The notes under the pieces: model-generated
Told to the model about the DNA's origin: nothing
The model's input: only the letters and a program-made list of their open reading frames with translations
Database searches by the model: none
Assembly: GCA_030549495.1 (NCBI GenBank)
Contig: JAUIRK010000936.1
Span: forward strand, 124,001-188,000
Direction of reading: 5' to 3'
DNA: 64,000 nt
From: Nectonema munidae
Taxonomy: Eukaryota; Nematomorpha; Nectonematoida; Nectonematidae
Part shown: positions 44,334 to 59,300 of the stretch, piece by piece
Numbering within the stretch: the first letter of the stretch is position 1
Layout of the letters: every line of letters begins with the position of its first letter
Program-made: the position numbers and the translations under genes

Positions 44334-47300
44334 TTAGTAATCGGAGGAGAAAGTTGGCATTTTTCTTGAAGTTGAAGCAGAAGAAGTGCTTTCCAGAAAC
44401 TTCACTTTCTTCATGCCTTGCTTTTCAATTGGAGACTGCGAAGTCACACTACACAAAATATTTTCGATTTCTTTACTTTGTTTAAAAGAGGCAGATGGCG
44501 ATTTACTTACGATACTAGACTCATGATCGCTTTTAATTTTTACGCCTTGGCAGTCTTGAACGCTGGACTTGGCACCAATACTTCCAAATGTGAATCTCCT
44601 TCTTTCATCGCTACAAACTTGATCGTCATGGTAAATCATGTTTTTACTGTACCTTGGGTATCGTGGAACTGGCGTTTTTATGATACTTCGCATCAAGGAA
44701 TGATAGCTTTCGTTTACTTCGTTTTCTTCTTCCATGCTCTCCGGGTACTTAACATACACTACAGCATCACTCTCTTTCCTCTCACTTTGGGGTATTCTAT
44801 CAAGGATAGCCATGTTCCAGCCTTTTTCTTGGATGTGTTGATTAATATCTTTAACATTAAGACTATTGCACGCCTCAAACATTTTCATTTCTTTTGTCTT
44901 GGGTTTTTCTTTCATTAGATACGGCTTAAAAAACTTGTTCTCAAAAGAAGAAAATATTTCTCTGCATCTATTGTGTCCTTTGTGACCAATTAGATCATCC
45001 GCAAAAAGGGTAATATGATCGAAACACTTACTGAATAGTATAGCAACCATTGTCGTTTCTCTTTCTTCCGATTTTCTAACTTTCAGAATCTCTACCAAAG
45101 GCTTAATGGTGATGCCCTGGAAAAATGACGTGAACATCACTACAGCGATTGCTGTTGTGACAAACATGCGCTTGTTGTATCCGCCAACGTGATCCTCTTC
45201 CAAGAGAAGTGCAAGAGAGAAGGATATAGCTCCTCTCAAACCACTATAACAAATCGTGAATATTTCTACCTTGTCAATCTTCTCTGTTCTTTTTCTATTC
45301 GCTAACTCAACGATGCATACACTTCCTATTAAAAAACAAATATAAGTAAAGTGCTGAAGGATCATTTGTTTGAAATAAAAAAATAAACAAAAAAAAGTAC
45401 AGCTTTAAACAAATTTGCTTTTATTTAATTTGTATAAATATTCATATTACAAATATAAACATACATATCATATATTTACTTCTCAAAATCTAGCCTAAAT
45501 CATATGCAACAGGCTTTAGCCCTCTTATAAAGAAAATGACGCAAAAAAGATGATAAAGCTAATGAAACTGAATTATTAGAAGAATCAGATACCATTACAG
45601 ATGATACAATGCTTCAAAGACATATCAAAGAAGTGATTAATAAATATAAAAAAGTCCGACTTTCTTCATGTCTAAATACCGAAACCGATTTGAGCGAAAA
45701 AATGAAGTTATTTGAAAGAACTGGAAAAATATCAGATAGATTGCAAAAACTTTCTTCTAAAGGCTCTTTTTTATCAAAGATTTCGTTCTCGCTTACCCCC
45801 GAAAAACGTTGACACATATTTTTCTTCAAAATAATAAATATTGCGAGTTCTTATTTTTTATAATTTACATCAACTTTAAGACAAATTTATGCCACACAAA
45901 CAATACATAAAAATTATTAAAACTGATAAAATATCTTCTGTCCAAGGATTTACCAGTCATGATATTTTCGAAACTTAATCACTCATACCAACACTTTGCC
46001 TTCTTCTACAACTCCGCAGAATGAACCTACTCCAAGATTTTATCTGTCATTTAATTAAAAACAGTTCTCTTCTCCAGCCAATATATCTTATTACAACTTC
46101 CATGTAATCACTTCCATGTAATCATCTCTTCTATTCATCATTTGTTTATCCCCTTCAACCATCTCTAACTCCGTTTAATCCTATTACTTCAAAGCATTAA
46201 ACTTCTACTACATTAAGTATTTTAACTATTTCATGCCACTAATAATAATAATGAGATTTAATTTGAAAAATTATATTTTTTATTTTTAGCTATAAAAAAA
46301 GAAAAAAAATGCTTAGATTTTTTTTTGAAAATCCTGTCAAAATATGAAGACGTTCCCATATATGGAAGATTTCAAGTCTTGATGCAAAAAAGTATTTAAA
46401 AAAAATCAAATATATTGTTATAAGTTATAACAAAAAGTATATAAAATTATTTTTTTTATTTGTGATATAAATGAAAGCATTTAAAACCTTTATCTGCATG
46501 AAGACTTATTTGAAAACTAATCTAAAACCACATTTTGTAATTGAATATAATGTAATCGGAACAAAAAAAGTAAAGAAAGAGCAAAAATCACCCCACATTT
46601 ATGAAAATAAAAAACAAAAAAAAAGTTTTTTTGAAGTAAATACATTATGAAGTTTTAGACAAGTTTTTCAAATTATGAAAACTACAATAAATACGCCTCA
46701 TATCAATCAACTAAAATGTGTCCCACAAGGGAACATTTGCATGATAAAAGTGTTAAATTGTTAAAGACTCGTGGAGTCCAAAATTCGTACGTGTTTAAAA
46801 CTGTGTTTTTTTTGTTTATAAAACAAATTTTACTTTTTCTTACAAACACATTTCAATCCTCCCCTACGTATCGCACAAGATATGCCGTAATGAAGCCATT
46901 TTGAAGTCAGGATGTTATTCAATACAAATGTCATTTGATGAGATAAATTTCCCACACATATCTGCAAAGCCAAGAAAGTATTTGAGCTTCTTCTTCTTAA
47001 TTATTAAATATATTTTTATTAATTAACTCAAAATGAGTCTTATTTCTTGCGAAAGGGAGAAATGAAGGCGATGTTTTACAATTCCAAAAATTTAGCAAGA
47101 GATCCATCCTTATGAGGCCTGAGGGTTGGTAAGCAGTTGCTTAATTTTTGACTTGATGCCGAGCAAGTTAAACAGGGGTGAGAAAATAGCTAGCTAATAC
47201 ACGAGAAAACTAGCATCGTTTTCATAGCAAAGCATCTGAAAGTCTAATCGGCAGTCTCTAGGAAAAGCGAGCTTGTATCGTCACTGTCAGAAGTTCAGGA

Positions 47301-50300
47301 CGTCTCAGTAACCTGTTGATCTGGTAGATCAAAGTCGTTAATTCAAAAAAGAGTTATTTCAGGAGAAATAACCCTGGTTATTGTTATACTTTTTTCAAGA
47401 TTTTGTCTAGCTACCATTTTTAACACAACCCAGCTTAAGCTTGGAAAAACATGGGCTGTGAAAGAACGAAAAAGAATAATAAAAAATTAAAATGGATATT
47501 TTTCTAAATAAAAAACTTTATCTGCATATAATACAGAGAGTTTCTTATATGGGTTTCGCCTTTTTTTCTCAAATATTACAGCATACATGTGCCCAGCATT
47601 ATAATATTAATGTGTTACCATTTTATTGTTGCTTGAACTTCGTAGAAGAGTACCACTCAAATGCAATGAATCTCAATCAAATTAAAAGTCTTATAAGCAT
47701 AGTCGTAACATTTCTTTCCTCATTCCCCAAAGCAGGTTCATTGAAAATGATACCTCACTTCTAAAATCATGACAAAATACTTTTTTATTTTGTAAATAAC
47801 TTATACTTATTTTTACCGATTGTTTATTCATTTCTAGTTTAATAAGTCGTAAGAAAAAAGCTTTTTTTATTTCTTTTGGGCCTTTGTCTGTTAAAATTTT
47901 AAACATTCCGCTAAAACTTTAAAAAATTGTGTAAAAATGCTATTCTTTTCTCATATTTCATTAAAATCAATGAATTTAAAAATATTTTATGGAATATGTT
48001 TACGTTTAATATTATAATACTTTTTATAATACTTTTTTATAAAGAAAATAATTGCCTTTAAGAGCTTAATTCTTTCTTTCAAAATTTTGTAAATTACATT
48101 TTTATTGACAAATTTTCCTAAAAATATAATTCAAATGTCAAAGATTATAAGGTAAGACATTCCACAATCTGGAAGCAATATGAAGGAAAGCACTTTTACT
48201 AGATACTCTAAAAATTAAGTTGAAAACGTTGCCCATCAAGATAAAAAAGATGAAAGAACTTGACACACTTGAATACTAATAACCAATATCTGAAAAATTA
48301 TTTTCCTATCAATTTTAATTCAGTAATGTTCATGAAGTCTATCAGTTATAATTCAAGATTTAAATAAAAAATCAATCAAGATAGCAGCAGCATAACCACA
48401 ATTTGAAACTAGAGGAGATACAAACTTTTTTGGTATCTATCAGTATAACTTCAGCTGCTATGTCCCCCTGTAATTGCGCCCCTGGTATGGCAGGTGTTAA
48501 AAAAGGGGATCTTTCTTTAAACTTAGGTTTGTGAATTTTTAAAATGAAATTTGATCCACTTGAAAGTATGGAAAATTGAATTGACCCAAGATCGCACACT
48601 TTTCAGAGCAAAGCATTTAACAAGATTACTATTTCGAATTCAAATCCTCTCACACTTCCCCAATTGTCATCGTAACATGATAACGTCTGAAAAGGATTAT
48701 GAAAAGGCAACAAGAAAATATGCCGCCCATTTTGGACCATTTGTGTCGATTTCACGTGCCTCCTACATTTCCGTTGTAAATAAATATTGGCTAAGATGTG
48801 TAGTAAGGTCAAGAAAAAAAGATGGAGAATGAATTTAGCAGTAGCACAAACCTATAATGCGGTAAAGGATGCAGAAGAAGAGAGTGAATGCGATGAATGA
48901 CGTGTTCCATATGTGATAGTTAACAACAGTGGACAAGCCTAGAAATAGAAAGATGATGCTCTCCGACATGTTACTCATCATTTTCAAGCCGTATTTGAGA
49001 GACGTTTTGGAGTCATTTGAAATGTTTGCTTCAATGTACTTGCGCATGATCAAGCCGCAGAACACGATGCTAAAAGAAAAATTTGTGTATACAATTACCA
49101 GAGAGTTTGGGAAACCGCTAAGTATCCTATTTTTTGAATATTCATTGACAGAAATTTAATTACACCAATTAAAGTTTTTTAATTAACGAATTTGATCATT
49201 TTCATTTTGATGAAATAAAAAACTATTTATACACAAGTTTTATTGATAATGTGTCAAAATGTGTTCCCTTTTTGACACTCATGCGTGCCTTTAATAGGAC
49301 ATTTTGTGTGAGAATTAAAATGCATTGAACGAAATATATTAAAGTCAGTGTTGGCCTATTTTAAATAATGATTCTGATTCTCTGAATAAAATTCGGACTT
49401 TGATTCCGATTGCCGATATCCTATTCTAATTACGATTTTTAATTTGTGGGCAAGTTTAGCTAGCTGTAAGAAGAAGGACTACTTTTGTTTCCAGTAGCTT
49501 ACTGGATCAGTTCTGTACTGATGCATGATTCGCTGGAATATGCATATAGTTGTTTCTCAAAGCTGTCAAACAACAAAGAACACTCGTACCTGACTTCTTG
49601 CTTTAAGAATGAAAAATCCTTCTCTACTCGTGATATTATAACGGATTGTCTTCTAATTCTGTTACCTCGATAGAGAAGGTGCTTGGAGCGTAGTTCTTAA
49701 TTTTTCATGAAACCTGCAAAACTTCCAGCGTTACAATTACTGAGAGAATCTGATTTTTCTGGTCCTCTAATCCTAATTTTGATTCCGATTATAATAAGAA
49801 TCGATTCCATAACATTAACTCACAAGACAACTCCCTTAACAAATTTTCAGACAAATGCTCTAACCTTTTTGTTTACCGTTCATAAGTGCTGAGAACAAAT
49901 ATATTTTACTAATTATTGAATGGTTATAATGAGCTTTTCCCAAAATCGCCAGTTGCATTTTTATTACCAATTCCATGCTAGTTGATTTACACCATGATGC
50001 CAAAAACTCTTAATAGTAACCAATTTTTATGAAAATAAATCAAACCTGTCAATGAATGGTGGTTTTCCCAAAAATTTCCAAATTCCAATTATACAAAAAT
50101 TTTGAAGTACACTGAACTCAATGATGATCTTTATTTTCTTTAATAGAAACACCAACCAAAACTCTCAATAAATTATGGCTGCCTCAAAAATTACTAATTT
50201 TCATTTACAAGTAATTCTTGATTTACAAGATAATTTCTTGATGATAAAGTCAAAACATTTTTTGAAATACTTTTTACTAGAGTAAAATGAAACATTTAAA

Positions 50301-53300
50301 AATGGGTATATGTCTACTAATATTTGGATATCGAAAATTTGAAAAAAGCCGTCATTTTTACATCATTTTTGAAAGGTTTCATCGATTTTTATGATAAATA
50401 AACATTAAAGTCAGCATATTTGAAAATAGGTATATATGTGTAAATGATTGATTGATTTGTATACAAAATAATTATCACCATTGAATCCAGCATATTTGAA
50501 AACGGGTATACATATATAAAAAATTCTTATATTCATTCGAGAAAAATATTTGATTTATAAAAATTTCGCCATATTTCTTCCTTTTTTGACTGATTTGATT
50601 CATTTTGATAAGAAAAAATGTCACCACTGCTTTGAAGTAAAAAAAAATTAAATTTGAGAAAATTAAGAAGGCGTATAATTTTTTCCTACTCACTTACAAA
50701 GAGAGAGAGAGAGATTGGAAATTATTGAGAATTTTTGCCATCATAGAGTCAATCGACTAGCATCAAATTGGTATAACAAAATGTATTTGGCTATTTTAGG
50801 AAAAGTCACGAAGTTTGAAGCAAAAATACTCCGCCAGTTTCAAGTAATAAAGCTTTTTAGCGAAGCAAATATAAGCTTGAAGAATTTGTGAGCATTTGTC
50901 TGAAAATTTGTTAGGTGTGAGCAAATGTCCGCGCACCTTGTGAAATCGAACCGATCTTTAATTAAAGCATAATTGAGAATACATTTTATTGAAAATAACA
51001 TTTCAATTCATCATGTTTCAAAAGATAAAAGCAAATATCTCAATTCTCTTCCAACTAACTATTTGCTAAGTAAAAGATTACTTTCGTTAAAAAAATTAAC
51101 ATTTTGACTTCTAATTCATGATTAGCATCCATGATGCATGATGATGATCTGTAGCAACTATATTCTATTGAATAACTTGATCTGTAGCAACTATATTTTG
51201 TAGTGCAATATTTTATTGTTGTCGGTTTTGATAAACTAAAAAATAAGAAAAATATTTTGTAATCATCATTATAATTTTTTATAAAATAATTACTAATTTG
51301 TTTATAGTGTATGTAGTTTGCTTTATAGAATAGCTCGTTTATTGTATTTAATATCAGAAAAATGAACAAAGAAGGACTAATAACTTACGCTAAAAGTCCT
51401 GATAACTTGAACATATCTGCTAAGAGGTAAGAAAGATAGGCCAGACCACAAACGATGATTGGTTCTATAATTTTCACTCTATTTGTGTGTCTAAATGAAA
51501 TTAAAATATCATTATATAGTTAAGTTTATAAAACAGTACTAGAACTTTTTTTAGTTGTCGGTATCGCATCCATAGGGAAGAATAATCTTACATAGCTGGA
51601 CAGATGGTAATGATAGTCACGATCGGGAATCGAAACCAGACCATCTGGAACAAGACCCTACGTTCCTACCACTAGGCCATCTGCCGATTAAAAAATATGA
51701 TGAACTTAATTAGACAAGTGCTTACTGTGAGAGAAAACTATCCCTATTGGCTTTGACACAATTTTCAAACAGTTCTACACACTGTAAAGTAAAAAATTTT
51801 CTCGAAGAATTTCATTCCGCCAAATTGGCGAACACTAAATATTCCTAAAAGTAAATTTCGCAATTCTAAATTCAAGAGTTTCAATTTTTTTATATGAATT
51901 TTTATGAAAAAAAAATATTTGCAAAAAAAATAACTTTTTATAATGTTTTAATTTAAAAATAAATGTAAAAAAATATACTTCACAAAGGTTCGCAAAATTC
52001 ATTAAAACAATTTTCTTTGTTTTGCATAAGATTTTGAGTTTTAGAAAAGTATATTTGCGAATTTATATTCTCCGAAATTAGTTTTTGAACGAATCTTCGC
52101 GAAAGTTTGTTCTCACGAAATTAAAGTACTTTACTGTGTTCATTTTCATGATTCAACTGCGAATTTGTTTTTCCTTACACAATTTCCCCTTAATGTTAAA
52201 TATGTGTTAGTAAATTTCATTTCATCTTATCAATTTAAATTTAAGTATTCACTTTCAAGTTCTAAAAACGTTTATTTATGAAAACCTTTTTTATAAGGAA
52301 TTTTCGCGCACTTTATTCGGCAAACTTATAAGTAATCTCAATTGACAAAAAGTTTACCGATTAGAATTGTTTTTATTTAATAGAAATTAATAATGTGAAG
52401 AAAAAAGAAGCCTACTAAAAACAATATTATGATTCGAAGAATTGCCACAAAACAGATTTCAAAAGAAAAATATTTAGATAATAATAATATATATCACTTA
52501 TGCACACCAATGGTCAAAGCCGCTCAAGTTGTCTCATAAGAGTAAACAAAAACACCCATAAAAATAAAGAAGTAGAAATCTAAAAGCAATACAAAGCAAA
52601 TATTTAGGAAAAGCATTAAAGAAGAAAGAGAAAATGAATATATAAACATTTTTTACCTGTGGATAAATAAGCTTACACGATAGTTGCTATAAAAATAACG
52701 TGATAATTTCTTTTTCACTAAATCAAAATAGGCTGCAGATGGGAGCAATACTAAACCACAAAGAAAATCATTTAAGAAATCAAGGAAGTCTATCTGAGCA
52801 TTTTTTGGGCTTAGACAATTAAAAGGCCAAAAGGGAAGAGGATACGTTCCGACAGATTCAAAGAATTTAAAAATTACTACGCTTATTCTTCCATCATATA
52901 TCGTGAGGCAACCAATCAAGGACTAGTATAATTTACAGCGACACTTGGAAGCAAGCAAATCTGCGAAAGTCACGTAAACTGTAGACAGTGCAGTGTTAGT
53001 CTTAGCAACCCTGCCCTTATTTACACACTTAGTGTCATCTAAATTTCCTTATAAAAGAATCAGATTTTCAAAAAAGAGAGAGGGAGACATTGATGGGGTG
53101 CGTGAAAATGCAGAGAGTGAAATTTATCTAAATAGGATAAGTAAAAGGGAACTTTGTGAGCAGAGCAGCGATGATGGCAAACAGGACTCCGATCAGCGTT
53201 CCGAAGCCTGCAACGACAAAAAACGAAGCAAATCCAGCAAACAAATCAATCGCCTTTATGTTCTCTATGCCCATTTCACTGTATACGTTGAACATGTTGT

Positions 53301-56300
53301 ATAGCACCTAAAGACGACAAAAATAAGAGTGTACTATCACGATGGCTTTGCAATTTTGAGCCAAGAAGCAATAATCACGATTTTAAACCTTCTTTTTCTA
53401 AAGGGCCAAATTAAAATTTGAAAATATTCACTTAGTTCAAAATGTAGAGAATGAGTATTTTTGCTAAGAAATTATTATTCGCTTAGTTCGCGCTTCCATA
53501 ATCCAAAGTATCGGGTGAGACACGTCTTGAAAACAAAAGACACGTCTTGTTTGCTTCTGATAGACACGACATCGGCAAAATTCGATTTGGTTATTTTGAA
53601 CACTGAAAATCCTAACGATTCGGACACGGGTTGAAAATTTAAATTTTATTCAGATTCGATCCAGTTAGACAAAAATAATGAAAGGTTTATCGCGCCCCAT
53701 ATAAAGTTAGAATTTGAATTGCCAATTAAAAATATTAATTGGGATGCAAAGTGGCCCGCTATTTGGACACCCATCGGTCCTACACCATCATCAAAATTTT
53801 TCGTATATTTCGTTAAAATCCTTTCAGACTTTCAGGAGCAGTATGCCAGCAGTGTTCCAAGAAATTAAAATAGTCTGCTTTAAATATGCATTCAATTCAA
53901 AATGATAGCACATTAAATTTTTCTAGTTAAAATAAGCCCATTCATTACATTGGTTACAGTGTTTAAACGTCAAAATTTCAACATCTTTATTATCTCGATG
54001 TAAGTGTAATTTATAAATATTAGTTGACATGCTTTCATGTGTCTACTTAGTGTTGAGCTATGTAGGTAAAATTTTTGATATTATCAAACTTCGACCAAAA
54101 TGATATTGAAAAAAGTCAAGAAAAGAAATTGCATATCTTACAAAAATAATGAAAAATACTTTAAAGGTAAACGATGGGTTTTTAGACCAAAAAAGAGTAG
54201 AGCTACATTTCTATAAATGAAAAACATAATGAATGAAAAACCTCGATTCTTACAAAGCCTACGAGATTCCTTTGTTTTAAGCCAGGGGTTCTGAAACCTT
54301 TTTCCGTTAAGTACCCCCTGAGTTATAAGACCATCTTTACGAACCCCCAATAATCTGACAATGAACAAAATGGCAATTTATAGTCTAACTCATTAGGGTA
54401 CATTGTACAAATTGAAGGAACAGACACTGCTAGCACTAAATTTCATATTCCGCAATTACTACTATTTAAAATACTTCTTTTATCAGCCATCTAGTACCCC
54501 TAGAAACTTTGTGGTGAACCTCAGGTTGAGAACACTTGTTTAAGCGAAGTCAAAACCAGGACAATCCCGAAAAATCTAACAACCCTAACTGTGAGCATAT
54601 GATATAACATTTGACTTAGCATCAAATGATTATATTATAGTTCTGTATAATAAAGGAATTTTTTTATCCCAGAAAAATGTAAAAAAAGGTATCATATAAT
54701 GAAGCTGCTCTAATTATGACGCTGTCACACTTTTATTCATGCTATTTTTTGTATTTTGACTCATTTATTTGTTTAATCTCTCTGCTAGCTCAACGTATAA
54801 ATCTTGGTATCCGGTAATTTCATCGCGGTAATTTCATCGTGGTAATTTCATCGTAAAGTAAATTCATCGTGAAGCAATACACGTTGGTATTTTCATCGTA
54901 TAGTGATTACATCGCGAGATTTATGGATTAACCACTACTTCCTTGCGGTGTTCCAAGATAATCCCACAATTTGCGTGTATATGCATACATTTTTATAAAA
55001 TTACTAATTGTATACTACATATTTATTTGTATCTTCTTCATACCTCAAAATGTCTTAGAGGTATTGCTCATTCAAAACTTATTTTTTTTAATTGTTTCTA
55101 TTTTTCCAATTTGTAATAAATTAGTTATCTCAATAATCTTTTTAAAATAAGGAATAATTTATTACAAATATAAATAGGTATTTTTTTCTTAAAAATAAAG
55201 TTTTTTATTAAAAAAAAACAAATGATTATTTTTAGATATAATATACTATATTATTTTTTTTAATTAAATTAGATACTTTTTTTAACTTTCCTTAAATATT
55301 AAGAAATTTATACATATTTCAAGGCTATTTAAGTCAGAAAGAGATATTGTTTTATTTTGTCATTATAGCCTGATAATATGAAAACCTTATATTTAAGAAT
55401 TAGTTTTTTATGATATTAGAACATTTACAAAAGTTCTTAATAAACTTAAAAAAATTATAAAGGGATATTTACAAAAAAACATTGAGCGTCAAGCATAAAA
55501 TTAGTATGACCATGTAATTACTGCACGATGAAAATACTTGACGATGAAAATACCAACGATGTATTGCATCACGATGAATTTACTATACGATGAAATTACC
55601 ACGATCAAATTACCGCGATGAAATTACCGCGATGAAATTACAGTGAACCATAAATCTTACAAATGTTTTTTATCCTCAATATTAAAAAAAATATATTACA
55701 TTATAAGGTAGAAGACTTAAAATGAGTTATACCCATCATCTGACTTTTCCAACGCACCAAAATTTAAATGTTAATAACCCCTTTTTAGTACTCATCAAGC
55801 AAGGAAAGTCACAAAAATGTCATTTAAGTAGCTTTTTTGCTAAAAAAAAATAGTATTTTTCCCCAAAGCTTTGCTTGAATTAGCTTTGTTATTTGATCGA
55901 ATAAATTATTGAAAAATCCATTTTTGTCTCCAATTATAATCAAATTTCTTAAGTAGGCTTATAAATTAAAAAATATAGAAAAATCAAAGTATAAAATACA
56001 AAATGATTTACATGCTTTGTTTCAAACATAAAATATATTCTTTATATCGAGCAGTGTTTTTAAATTTATTCATATTTCCAGTAATACTCGAGAATTATAA
56101 CTTTCTGCTTTTCTTTTCTTTTTTTTCATTTCATTTCATTCCATCTTTAAATTTATTTTACTTACTGGCATTCTCTTCTTTTTTCTCCAAAAATTATTGA
56201 AAAAAAACTTACCAGTGCCACTCCATCGTTTAATAAAGACTCACCAAAAACCACAATATGTAGAACATCGTTTACATGAATTTCCTCAAATACAGCAAGA

Positions 56301-59300
56301 ATAGCGACAGGATCTACAGCAGATATCAAGCTACTAAACAACAGACAGTGTATCATGCCAATTTGAACTCCAAAAAAGCCTAAACAAAATTACAGTTATT
56401 AGGGAAATGGATTAGTTAGTTAGTTAGTTAGTTAGTTTATTTTTCAAAAGTAACAAGAAAAAAATATATACAGAGCAAATTGCTTAATGCAAAAATATGG
56501 TAAATTGTGAACATTTACAAAAGGAGATAATATGTATCATAATAAAATATTGCTTTTGAAGGTCAATATCAAAGGCCAAGTTAGCCGCTGGTAGATGTCA
56601 ACCTGCAGTTAAGAGAATTAAGAGAATGAAACAGATATAAGGTTAGATATTAGGTTAGGGATCATGTATATTACAAAAAATATTGTATATTAGGGGCAGT
56701 TGGGAATCAAGTTATACTAACGTATCGACTGAGACAAAATGAAATTCAAAAAATTAGGAGAACTTTGATGTCGGAGTATCCACAATAAGTGATTGAGAAA
56801 TCAGTACTTGGATTAGACAAACTTTGATTCGCTTTGACTTCTAAAAATTTTGTTCTTCTCTTGAAGAGAGCAGCAATTACACATTCAGCATAGAAGTACT
56901 CTTGCTCAGTTTAGATGAGGCAAATCACTGGGTTATTCTAATAAACTTGCTTCAAATATTCCATATACCTAAGGGCCATCCAATAAAACTGACAATTTCA
57001 GAAAAGCGACCAATCAACTGAAATGGTTTACATTTTATACACCTCCTTTAGAGTTTGTGTATTCGATAAAAATTGATCTATAGCAAAATATTAATTTATT
57101 ATTTGTCTATTCGATTGTGAGCTAGGAAACGTTCTTTTCTAAAATCTCTACTTCACATCGAATTATATAGTTAAGTAAAAAATATAGACAGTATCTAATA
57201 TTTTTAGTGTGTATATACTTTAAAATAAATTCATACACACAGACATTATACCAAGCGACTGATTAAAACTTTGAAAAAAATATTGAAATAGAAAATTAAT
57301 GAGAAAAAGAAACGGTGTCAAAAATTTTGGCCTCGATTGATGAATGTCTGTGCATGAAGTGCACTTATGCTAACTTAGTTGTGATAACTGCCTTTGCAAA
57401 TATCTTTTCACAACTTTTTCTCATCAACTGATTGTTGTGAGATGTGTGGTCTCTATTTTTCATATAAAACAAAGCTGCTTCCTGCTGTAGGATTCTTTGC
57501 TAGTGTAAAATTTTTAAATTTTGCCAAAACTACAAAAAAATTTCCAAATTTTGAAAATAAAATGTCTTGTTTGCTTTTGTGTGTTTCAAAAATTTAATTT
57601 TCGAAAAATGAAGAATACGATAAATAGGATCTAATAAGAGAGGTATCCTTTATTCAAGAAGCAAACATTCAAAACGTTATGTTAAATTGCCAAGCCTTCT
57701 AAATGAATATTTAAATGCTTGAATAATTAACATAAATATTATAAATCAATATGTTTTCTGGTGGTAAGTTATAAAATAATTTGGGTTTAGTTAACTTGTT
57801 AAAACTATGGAAATTATAATAATTTCAAAAAAATACCAAAAAATTTCATAAAAAAGTGATAAAAATGTCTAAAAGAATTAAAATAAGCTTACAAATGATA
57901 AAGAGTCCTCTAATTTGAAATAAATGGAAAAAATCTAGATATTACTGTCTGAAAGAAAGAAAAACACGAAAGCTTCTGTTTCAAATATCAAAAAACATAA
58001 GCAGAAGAGAACATTTAAAGTGAAATGTTTTAATTAATTCTGAGATCAAGTTACGGTAGACAACTGCCTGACAGACGATTGTACTATAGATAACGGCACA
58101 ATATTTCCATGTCCAATACCAACGCATAAATACCCCTAAAATGACTATCTAGAAAAGATAATTAGGTGGACCAATATTTAATATGGTATAGATGGGACTT
58201 AGCAAATTAAAATAATTTTTCAATTATTTGATACTCATTACGAATTAATATAGCTAATTAACTAAAAACAAAGTGATAAGGAAATTAATTTAAAAATTAA
58301 CTACATATAAGAATATTTTTAAAAAGAAATATGCTTTATAAAAATTATTTATTTACTTTTTATAATTTTTATAAAATTTTTAAATTATAAAAATAATTTA
58401 TTTTTTAAATATATATTAAAATTTTTTATTGAAAAAAAAGGCAAAAAGTTTTTTAGATATTATTTAATATAATTTCATCTAATCTTTATATACCCAATTA
58501 ACCAGAAATTTACTTTCAAAGAGGCGAAATTTCGCGCGCTGAATTGCCGACAATCACGTGGTGAACCACTAAATATTCTTTGAATCTTTCAAATAAAATT
58601 GCAAGATTTACACATTTTAAATATTTTATACTATTTATGTGTAGAGTCTTTTTTGAACATGTAATAACCTGCTTTTTACTTCGGGCTTGAGTAAGCTTGG
58701 TTAGATACTTTGCTTTAATGCCACAAGATTTCGGGTTCGATTCAGCAGCAAGCCTTCTTTACGCATAGTTTTGCACAAGAGGTGCGTCGATGAAAACACT
58801 CGAAGGTACCTTTAGCTGTAGTTGGAAAGTTTTTGGCAAGATTTGTTCTTTATTTGATATTAAGATTAGTTGTGTAACGTTTTTTTGAGTTTAGACAATC
58901 GATTAATTTATTGACTTTAATTCGCTCTGATTACTATATACGAAAGCAGAAAACTAAAGCTGCAGTTTTTGTTGAATCAATACTCAAGTTCGAATTTCTA
59001 AAATTTTCACGAACCCTGACTATCTAGGTAATATATAATACTTTCTGATGAAAGAAAAGATGCCTTACCCATTCTGGACACTACATAGAGAGATATGCCA
59101 ATGAAAAAAGAGTTGAATATCGTTCCAAAAATGGCGAGAAAGAGGATGAGGCCCAGGTTGTCGAAGAACGCGCGTCTCGGCATGAAGTAGCCCGCCTCGA
59201 GCACGATTGGCGGCAGCAGCGTGAGAAAGAAAGCCGAGGTGGAAAGGGCGTACTCGTCAGGCTTGGCCACTTTGGTATAGTACACGCTCAAGCCAACCAC

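Larger units (their letters stand above)
53308..56212. other. NHE intron with two MITEs
   Basis: Holds the hAT MITE at 54283-54538 and the MULE-like MITE at 54806-55650. No coding sequence recognised elsewhere. Confidence 0.55.
56380..59068. other. NHE intron with a (TTAG)n run and a SINE
   Basis: A TTAG microsatellite of about seven units lies at 56412-56439. A tRNA-like SINE is at 58690-58830. The remainder is AT-rich without a supported gene. Confidence 0.5.

Noticed and set aside
44418-44918. Plus-strand 166-codon frame
   Set aside because: Antisense shadow of the NHE C-terminal exon.
52993-53304. Plus-strand 103-codon frame
   Set aside because: Antisense of the NHE exon 53153-53307.
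56412-56439. TTAG run as an interstitial telomere
   Set aside because: The unit is four bases, not TTAGG, and the run is short; an ordinary microsatellite.
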